Assembly (NCBI GenBank): GCA_037176905.1
Contig: JBBBWG010026313.1
Coordinates: forward strand, 39,303 to 103,302
Source of the DNA: Azolla pinnata
Taxonomy: Eukaryota; Streptophyta; Polypodiopsida; Salviniales; Salviniaceae
Length of the DNA stretch: 64,000 nucleotides
Direction: 5' to 3'
How positions within the stretch are numbered: the first letter of the stretch is position 1; the number at the start of each line of letters is the position of its first letter. This document shows, one piece after another, positions 56,430 to 64,000 of the stretch. A program made the position numbers and the translations under genes. A model generated the notes under the pieces. It saw only the letters and a program-made list of their open reading frames with translations. It made no database searches and was not told the DNA's origin.

Positions 56430-57840
56430 GGCGCTCCCGGAAAACTTGACCGATTCGAATTTCCGATGCAAAATCGACAATTCAACGATGAAGAATGCAT
56501 ACAACGAAGGAAGGAAGGAATCATTCAGAACTGGCTCTGTCGGAAACTGGCTAACTCAATTTTCCGATGCAAAATCGATAACTTAACGCTGAATGCGTAC
56601 AACAAACGTTCTTTGGGGACAAGCCGAATCGCCGAAGGACTGATTCGGAACAGAAACTGGCTCATTCGATTTTCCGATGCAAAATCGACAGCTTGACGCT
56701 GAATGCGTGCAGTTAACGTTCTTTGGGGACCAGTTGAATCGCCGAAGGACTGATTCGGAACGGAAACTGGCTCATTCGATTTTCCGATGCAAAATCGACA
56801 GCTTGACGTTGAATGCGTACAGCGAACGTTCTTCAGGGACAAGCCGAATCGCCGAAGGACTAATTCGGAACGGAAACTGGCCCATTCGATTTTCTGATGC
56901 AAAATCGATAGCTTGACGCTGAATGCGTGCAGTTAACGTTCTTTGGGGACAAGCCGAATCGCCGAAGGACTCATTCGGAACGGAAACTGGCTCATTTGAT
57001 TTTCCGATGCAAAATCGACAGCTTGACGTTGAATGCGTGCAGTTAACATTCTTTGGGGACAAGCCGAATCGCTGAAGGACTGATTCGGAACGGAAACTGG
57101 CTCATTCGATTTTCCGATGCAAAATCGACAGCTTGACGTTGAATGCGTACAACGAACGTTCTTCGGGGACAAGCCGAATCGCCGAAGGACTGATTCGGAA
57201 CGGAAACTGGCCCATTCGATTTTCCGATGCAAAATCGACAGCTTGACGCTGAATGCGTACAGTGAATGTGCTTCAGGGACAAGCCGAATCGCCAAAGGAC
57301 TGATTCGGAACGGAAACTGGCTCATTCGATTTTCCGATGCAAAATCGACAGCTTGACGCTGAATGCGTACAATGAACGTTCTTCGGGGACAAGCCGAATC
57401 GCCGAAGGACTGATTCGGAACGGAAATTGGCTCATTCGATTTTCCGATGCAAAATCGACAGCTTGACGCTGAATGTGTACAATGAACGCTCTTCAGGGAC
57501 AAGCCGAATCGCCGAAGGACTGATTCGGAACGAGAGTTGCGGTGTCGGTAACTGGCTCTGTCGGAAACTGGCTGATTTGATTTTCCGATACAAAAAATCG
57601 ACAGCTTACGTTGAATGCGTACCATGTTCTTAGGACAAGCTAATTGCCAAAGGACTGATATAGAACTGGAGCTGCATGCGAGCAGCTGGCTCTCGAAGAT
57701 TGGCTGATTCGATTTCCCGATGCGTTTCGATAGCTTATCGTTGGCTACGTGCAACGTTCCTTTGGGAACAGAGCCGATTGTCGAAGGACTTAATAATATA
57801 GTGTGAGAGCTCCATGCCGGCAACTGGCTCGACAAGTTAA
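56430..57840. repeat. Satellite-like tandem array, 110-bp unit
   Basis: The landmark TTTCCGATGC recurs at 56561, 56671, 56781, 56891 (one change), 57001, 57111, 57221, 57331 and 57441, an exact 110-bp step. Each unit also holds GCTTGACG(C/T)TGAATGCGT, a GTTCTT(T/C)(G/A)GGGACAAG block, CGAATCGCCGAAGGACTGAT and CGGAA(C/T)GGAAACTGG. More diverged copies flank both ends, with a 141-bp step on the right and degenerate sequence to about 57840. The array begins about 230 bp upstream of the SMC5 ATG. Confidence 0.95.
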
Positions 57841-57979
57841 GCGATCCCCAAACAACCGGTATTGATGTGGGTTTGAATATAGACGAGTTGAGCACTACAA
57901 GGATGCATCCCCAGACCATATAGTATGTAGTGCAACCAAGGGGACTTGAGAGAACTAAGGGGATCCTCTGAAATGGGAT

Positions 57980-58330
57980 ATGATCATCGAAGCATTGGTT
58001 TATGGTTGGTTTGGAAAGCATGATGATTGGTCACATGAAGTTGTGATGATTTCATCGAGAGATCTGTGTGAAGCAACCAAAGAAATTTCACGCAAAACTG
58101 CTGAAGGAAATCAAGGCCTTTCTACGAGCAAAGGAGCGAGGAACAACGTTGGCACTCACTCTGCTCCTCCTAGATGGATATGTCCTCAAATGATTGCTCT
58201 GATGTTTGATGGTGTTCAAACATACAATCAATCTTATAACTATTTTACTTGGTTGATTTTATTTTTACCGTTTATAGCTGCATTTGAAGCGGATTCGAGG
58301 ATTATCGCCGCCACTCTTTCTCGCGGTTAG
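57980..58330 (+). CDS. Hypothetical ORF, unrecognised
   Basis: A 116-codon frame with an ATG start and mixed, non-repetitive composition. The first half is polar (HDDWSHEVVMISSRDLCEATKE), and the second half contains a hydrophobic segment (YFTWLILFLPFIAAF, about residues 88-102) before ADSRIIAATL. No family recognised. Placed between the 110-bp array and the nucleosidase 3' end, it could be an unspliced exon remnant or chance. Confidence 0.15.
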   Translation: MIIEALVYGWFGKHDDWSHEVVMISSRDLCEATKEISRKTAEGNQGLSTSKGARNNVGTHSAPPRWICPQMIALMFDGVQTYNQSYNYFTWLILFLPFIAAFEADSRIIAATLSRG

Positions 58331-58571
58331 TCTTTTCACTTCAACACTTGCCTTTCTTACCCAATATGAGATGGTTTTCGCGCACACGTTGTGTAGTTTT
58401 CTCATCGCAAATAACTCCTGCTTCTAATATTAAATCTCCATAGCTCAAAAACATCATCTCCATCTCATTAGAAGCATGTACAATCTTAATGACATATACA
58501 TGGTTGCAAGTATTTCGATGGACGTTCAACTTAACTTTGACCTCTTTATTGTTAATCTTTAAGTTTCCATG

Positions 58572-58684
58572 CCCAATTCAACCATGCGAAGCCCCAATAA
58601 CAATTGTCATAACATAAGTAAGCAAAACCGCCAATTCAAGCATGCGAAGCTTCAATAACAATTGTCATAACATAGGCAAAACCG
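58572..58684. repeat. Tandem duplication, 58-59 bp unit
   Basis: Two copies of CCAATTCAA(C/G)CATGCGAAGC..CAATAACAATTGTCATAACATA ending in GCAAAACCG, about 90% identical, just downstream of the nucleosidase gene. Confidence 0.9.
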
Positions 58685-59048
58685 AATGTTAGCGAGCATA
58701 TTCAGATGAATCATTCCTCTCACAAAAAAACATGAACAGAATGGAACCTTGATTAATGGATTCTCGTAGATGGACATCATCTGCACGGCATAACACCTCG
58801 AAGAAAAGCCATATTGTCATATCATTTCAGTACAAAGAAATTGTTACAAAAATAAATGGAACAATGAGGGAGAAGAAGCGATAAGAAAACAATGCATTAA
58901 TCGTGATTTGTGCCCTGAAATCTCCGCTGGTAATCGTGTGCACAACTTTCTTTCTGAGCATATCTCCCTTTCCTAGTGCTTCCTTATGCTCCATTTGAAA
59001 GGGATAAGGCTGAAGGAAAACTGATAAAAGAAAATGGAGCATCAAATC

Positions 59049-62000
59049 TTAATGATGTCCTTTTAATCGCTCTTTCACAAGGTTAACCACACCTTGGGCA
59101 TTGACAGTCCAACCAACTGTAACTGGCGGTTGATTTGTCCAAGGATTATCAGCATTCCATCTATGCATACAACATTTTACCAAGATTATTACTCGGTGCG
59201 GCATGACGGATGATGAATTATTGTCGAAGACGTTCTGATGCAAGCTTACCTCTTTAGTCCAAGGTCCAACAGCGTGTGCCCGGCCATAATCCCTTGAGTT
59301 TCAACTCTAAGAACACCCTTCTTGTATGTGAAGAGATCAGGATCAAGAATGGCAGCTAGACATCCCGGATCATGCAGAAAAATTCCTATAGAGGGTTTTC
59401 TCCCAAATGTAATAGAAATCCTTAGGATTAGAGGACAATTTGGCGGATTCTTCTTTTCTCTATTCTTACGGCTTTAAGAGCTTACGCTTTTGAAGGGATA
59501 TCAACTAAAGTGATTCATGGTACCTTCCAAATTGTCTGAGCTGAAGTGCCATTGTTTGTAGAATGAGCATAGCTCATAAATGAGCTTTGCATGCTTTCCT
59601 TTTGAATCTCTAATTTCGATGAGATCCGCATCTAGTAAATATAGAATAATAAACCACGAGATAATATAGATGCATCGGTTTCATGGAGAGAAGAGGTGAA
59701 ATTAAGCATGCATACTTACCGGTAAGTATGATTTGTGTGGTCAAGTTGATACCAATGACCACAGTCTCTGCACCGCCTGTAAAGACCAGGTCAGCTGCTT
59801 CTGGGTCGGCATACATCTGCATGCATTTCGTATATATTGATTGCATATAGTGACCATTGCGCTAATGCAAATGAAGTCGTATAGCTTACAAATGCACTGC
59901 AAATTGTGACCATTGCTCTAATGCAAATGTAAAGTCCTATATCTTACAATTGCACTGCAAAGTGTTAACATTGCGCTAATGCAAAATGTAAAGTCGAATT
60001 TATTCTGAAGGAGGGTTCCAATCCATATGTTTGGCTAACATCCAGAACTTATTGGCTCTAAGAATGGCATATCCCAGTCCATGACCATGCACAATGTTTA
60101 AAATGAACCACTTACCAGATATGACTAAGCAAAACTAAGCAAGGCATTCTCTGTTTTTACTGTTTTGAGGGGGATGGGATTTCTGATTCTACTTACATTA
60201 GCTTCTGCTGCTGGATTCACATTACCACTGGAGAAAAAGGATCCACCCAACACAAACAGCTTCTTTAAATTGGAAGCAAATGACTTGTCTTTCTGCATTG
60301 CCTACACATAAGCCAGCAAAGAAATAAATCTGTGCTCGCCATGCTTCATGCAAGAAATGAAAGCAGAAAGGCTTAAGAGTTCAATCCTTATTTATGAAGG
60401 ACTTACTTCTGCAATGTTTGTAAGAGGTCCAAGCGCCAAAATGATGATTTCATTTGGGAACTCTCTCGTTTTCTCTATCAAAAAATCAGTGGCACTTTTT
60501 TGGATCTTGCTAATTTTGGGTGTTTGTGGATTGGTATCACCTAATCCATCATGCCCATGCACATACGAGGAGATGGGAGCGGCTCCACCCTACAGTAACA
60601 ACACAATGGTATAAGATAGCTTGTCTACCTAGCATCATGTGCATGAAAACATTTGAATATCTGTAAGTGCCCAGAAGCCATAATAATAATGATAATGTGA
60701 ATGAGAATAAAGATGATAGTAGTGCATATAAAGGCCATAGCTTTTGATGCTCAGATCTGGTGACGTTGAATGTACAATCTAGTTAGATTTATTACCTTCA
60801 ATGGCTCGGATCGGCCCTCGGCCACTGGCACATCTGGATAACCTGCAACTTCACACTGATAAAGCATCTATCCATATAAGAAAAATTTTCCGCATGGCCT
60901 TATTACGTGAGAAAGTACAACATCACATGTTTGGGGAGTGGTATAGCACGAACCAGATGCAAGGCATTCCGTGTACACACAGATGTAGGTGCATTGCCAA
61001 ATGTTGTCGTAAGACCAATAACTTCAAGTTCCGGGGATTGAAAAGCCATCAATATGGTCATTGCATCATCTACCAAGAACAAGCAAAACGGAACATTGAC
61101 GTGATGTCATGAAAATTGTCCACGCTACATGTTCGGTTATGTGCATCCATGACCATTATCCATATACATGCACCCGTACTTACATACATTTATCCAACAG
61201 CTATAGAACATCCTTGATATGTATCACACACTCTTTATATCATGCTTACAATGGATAAAAAGCACACTCTCTTATCAATCACACTGTCCATGCATACATC
61301 AAATTCTTCGAAATGTCTATATCCATAAATTCTGCCGCATACATCCTTGTTCCTATCAAAATCAATGTGTGTCAATAGCCCATAATGCAGACAGCTGCAT
61401 GCTGTTATCGATCCCAATTCTGGTATGTATCATGCACACTTACAAAAATATCCTTGCCAATCAAAACATTGATATGCATAATCACCACAACTTTATCAAC
61501 CAAAATGTCTGCATCGATGACGACGACCTATCAGGATAAAAGACATACAGCAATGCCTATATGAATGCATGCACCGGTTCACACGCAGCATGTTCCCTAT
61601 TGATCAAAATAATCATATGCAGACGCGATTGATAAAAATGCCCAATTTGCACCTTATATACATGCCACATTTTCTTACCAACCAATCTAAGGGGCATTGT
61701 GGACTTGCCAAACTGATAGTCTTGTGTATATTCTGTCAGTTTATCTATGCCTGCGATTATCCCTTGCATGTGATTCGTATGGCACACGCGTATATATACC
61801 ACAATTATTGAGGCAATGCGACTATACCGAACATATGGCATACACGAACATATCAAGAGAATGAGGGATGAAACACTCAGAAGCTGATAAGGCCGTGTGC
61901 AAACAACAACAACATTTTCCCCGCTCGTCTTAATTGAACAAGATGGAGATATTTTACCTATCCCTGGATCGGTGTCGATGATAAGTTTGGTGCGAATCTG

Positions 62001-62078
62001 GTCTGTTGCTAACGCTCGGACAGCTTGCTGAGGAACAGAGTCCAAGCCATGGGGCACAGCCTCACATTCCAGGACCAT
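59049..62078 (-). CDS. URH1: Uridine/inosine nucleoside hydrolase (nucleosidase)
   Basis: Nine exons encode 345 residues: 61958-62078, 60954-61069, 60796-60855, 60407-60589, 60197-60301, 59720-59816, 59524-59631, 59250-59385, 59049-59160. The N-terminal calcium-binding motif DTDPGIDD (35-42) spans the exon 1/2 junction. Further family marks are LTTTFGN, VPVAEGRSEPLKGG, YVHGHDGLGD, ILALGPLTNIA, FVLGGSFFSSGNVNPAAEAN (176-195), YADPEAAD and the HDP (268-270) that completes the metal site. These enzymes split ribonucleosides such as uridine and inosine into base and ribose; plant URH1 is cytosolic and about 335 residues. The symbol is by family likeness; paralogue URH2 cannot be excluded. The ATG at 62078 (MVLECEAVPHG) is the first in frame; upstream in-frame sequence has no ATG. 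Confidence 0.9.
59852..60000. repeat. Three tandem copies, 56-bp unit, in a nucleosidase intron
   Basis: GACCATTGCGCTAATGCAAA-type starts lie at 59852, 59908 and 59964, an exact 56-bp step; the third copy is truncated. Located in the intron between exons 5 and 6. Confidence 0.9.
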
Positions 62079-62466
62079 GTTATGGAGGCGAGAACAAGAC
62101 GGGATCCTTCCCGGGGCTAGTAGCGGCCGAAATGGAATGTGGGGGATGAACTTCTCTGCGAACTGTGGGGTGGGGGAAGGAGAACCCAAGATTTAAACGT
62201 GGGGAGGGGGGGGGAAATCCCAGATCTAAGCTTGGACATGTGGTATGAGGGATCAGCGAGGCGAAAAGCGACGAGATTGACAGGCAGGAAAAGCGGAGCG
62301 ACGACAGAATGTGCAGAAGGTACACGCAGAGACAAAGGAAGACACGAACGGCAGCATGTGAAGCTTTCGAGATCCTCGGGAGTGGAGAGATAACCAACCC
62401 CAACCCAAGAAAGCACGCAGAAAAAGGAAGCAGACAGAATCACCAGCGTCCTTGGAGGGGAAAAGG

Positions 62467-62468
62467 AG

Positions 62469-62521
<53 letters not shown>

Positions 62522-62665
62522 ATGGCGGCGGCGGCGGCTGCAGAAGGCCTGACTTCAAAGAAGCTTCTTGTGCAGGAAATCAGACCCACTTCAAGAAGAA
62601 GAAGAAGAAGAAGAAGACGAAGAAAGAAGAAGAAGAATGAAGAAGAAGAATGAAGAAGAAGAAGT
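62467..62665. repeat. GA and GAA microsatellites upstream of the nucleosidase
   Basis: A GA dinucleotide run (about 62473-62519) and GAA triplets (about 62591-62660) in the nucleosidase promoter region, separated by a GC-rich GGCGGC segment. Confidence 0.9.
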
Positions 62666-62689
62666 TGGCAACACGTAACTCTTCTTGCA

Positions 62690-63650
62690 AATAGTATTGA
62701 ACTGATCTCTAATCAGTAGATCATCAATCAGTAGATCATCATCAGTATTGGACTGATATTGATCGGGAGTTCATCGGTATTGGACTGATCCGATCGGGAG
62801 TTCATCGGTATTGAAATGATCTCTAATCAGTAGATCATTGATGTATTGGACTGATCCAATCGGGAGTTCATCGGTGTTGGACTGACTCGACGCGGAGTTC
62901 CTTCGATATATTGGATTCATCGGATTCGTAAAAACGTCAGTGTTTGACCGATCTGATCAGTTGGTCATCGGTATTGGACTGATTTGATCAGGAATTCGTC
63001 GATATTGGATTCATTGGATCAGTAATACGTCAATATTAGTCCGAGCTGATCGGGAATTCATTAGTATTGGATCTGTCGGACCGCTAATACATCAAGATAG
63101 GACCGATCCAATAATATTGGACTGATACGATCAAGAGTTTGTCCATATTGGATTGATCTAATCAGGAGTTCATCCATATTGGATTTATCTGATCAAGAGT
63201 CTATTAGTGTCGGATTCATTGGATCAGTTATACATAAGCCTATGGACGGATATGATCGGTTGTTCATCAGTACCATACTGATCTGATCATGAGTCTGTCA
63301 ATATTGGATTCATTGGATCATTAATACATCAACCTATGGACGGATATGATCAGTTGTTCATCAGTACTAGACTAATGTGATAAGGAGTTCGTCCATATTG
63401 GACTGATCTGATCAGGAGTTTATCAGTATTGGATTCGTCGGATCAGCGATAGATACATCAGCCTATGAACTTATATGATCAATTGTTCATCAGCACTAGA
63501 TTGATTTGATTAGGAGTTCATCAATATTGGATTCATTGGATCAATAGTACATCTGTACTGGACTGGTCTTATCGGTAGTTCATCGGTATCGGATTGATCT
63601 GATCAGCAGTTCATCGGGAGTGGACTGATCTGATCAGTTCCATCGGATGG
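62690..63650. repeat. Degenerate GATC-rich tandem array, about 31-bp monomer
   Basis: Roughly thirty diverged monomers built from TATTGGA(C/T)TGATC.GATC, (A/G)GGAGTTCATC and GGATTCATTGGATCAGTAAT. A longer pattern containing CCTATGGACGGATATGATC recurs near 63239, 63333 and (degenerate) 63462, so monomers are organised in steps of about 94-129 bp. GATC occurs dozens of times. No coding frame. Confidence 0.9.
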
Positions 63651-64000
63651 TATCCCATGTTGATCGGTCCGCTTTGGAAGCATCTCGAAGACTCGACGGA
63701 AGACAAGATTCCGGGGCATTGTCTGGACTCGGCCACATTTGGCGATCCTCTCGGGTGCTAGCTAAACTCGCTATGCACTAAGAAGATGTCGTAATGGGCA
63801 CCGTCGCACTTGCACGTGTCTCCGATTCCAACGGCAAGCAAAAGCGTCTGGTTAGGAAAGTGCGTTATTCGGCTGCATATGAGGCCCACTTAACGGGCAT
63901 CGCCTCGCAGAAAACACGCTCATGCTCTCAAGGATTAGGCATTCATTCTTAATTGCTTCCCAAGAAACTTAAGCCAGGGTTTCGTGCCCTCCTCGTGTGA
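63651..64000. other. Unassigned sequence at the window end
   Basis: About 350 bp of unique, moderately GC-rich sequence after the GATC-rich array. No open frame with recognisable similarity, no RNA gene and no repeat seen. Confidence 0.5.

Larger units (their letters stand above)
56199..59048. other. Spacer between SMC5 and the nucleosidase gene
   Basis: Starts with the SMC5 leader and promoter (CA and CTCG runs at 56205-56262), then the 110-bp array. The stretch 57840-58560 is unique and has a 116-codon plus frame (57980-58330), and 58572-58684 is a tandem repeat. The nucleosidase 3' untranslated region should be at about 58700-59048. Confidence 0.55.

Noticed and set aside
56933-58021. Long minus-strand frame of 362 codons
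   Set aside because: It is a product of the 110-bp tandem array; the peptide merely cycles through the three frames of the unit, and similar frames exist on the plus strand.

Overview
The window reads as nuclear DNA of a land plant, most likely a flowering plant. The evidence is nine intron-rich genes with plant-type proteins (an LEA_2/NHL protein, a KNL2 with SANTA and CENPC-k motifs, a plant-type anoctamin, mitochondrial ATP synthase subunit d), telomere-type TTTAGGG motifs, AT-rich GT-AG introns and many CTT/GAA, CT and TA microsatellites. The first exon of the FAH gene and the single-exon LEA_2 gene are strongly GC-rich while later exons are not, a gradient often seen in monocots and some early angiosperm lineages; the species cannot be fixed from this. 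I rebuilt the spliced models by hand. All junctions use GT-AG and every exon phase adds up, so the models should be close to real, but there is no transcript evidence.

Layout. 1-1030: minisatellite forming the 3' flank of an LEA_2 gene (1031-1729, minus). 1850-2750: TTTA/TTAC tetranucleotide tract, then degenerate telomere-like repeats. 4104-4855: small uL18-type ribosomal protein gene (minus), with a telo-box upstream. 6782-12613: anoctamin (minus, 16 exons). 14626-22129: KNL2 centromere protein (minus, 15 exons), with an interstitial telomere-like array just upstream. 25505-28906: ARMC8/GID5 (plus, 8 exons), divergent from KNL2. 28907-33921: gene-poor stretch with several local duplications and one acidic low-complexity candidate ORF. 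33922-36488: ATP synthase subunit d (plus, 5 exons), with TTAGGG repeats and a CTT tract in its leader. 36489-39548: microsatellite-rich spacer. 39549-43783: fumarylacetoacetase (plus, 14 exons). 45642-56198: SMC5 (minus, 30 exons), containing a 100-N assembly gap in one intron. 56430-57840: 110-bp tandem array upstream of SMC5. 59049-62078: uridine/purine nucleosidase (minus, 9 exons). 62690-63650: degenerate GATC-rich repeat array running towards the window end.

Functionally this is an ordinary housekeeping neighbourhood, not an operon or a cluster. KNL2 (CENH3 loading) and SMC5 (DNA repair and cohesion) both serve chromosome maintenance, ARMC8 belongs to the CTLH/GID ubiquitin ligase, and FAH and the nucleosidase do tyrosine and nucleoside catabolism. 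No retroelement, DNA transposon coding region, CRISPR array or complete tRNA gene was recognised; one tRNA-derived SINE-like insert is proposed in a KNL2 intron.

I did not find a new biological system. The points most worth a second look are a duplicated splice donor in FAH that would add 23 in-frame residues, a long repeat-bearing N-terminal extension on KNL2, an assembly gap flanked by a probable false duplication inside SMC5, a 110-bp array that stays open while cycling through three frames, and the co-existence of TTTAGGG- and TTAGGG-type repeats in gene leaders.
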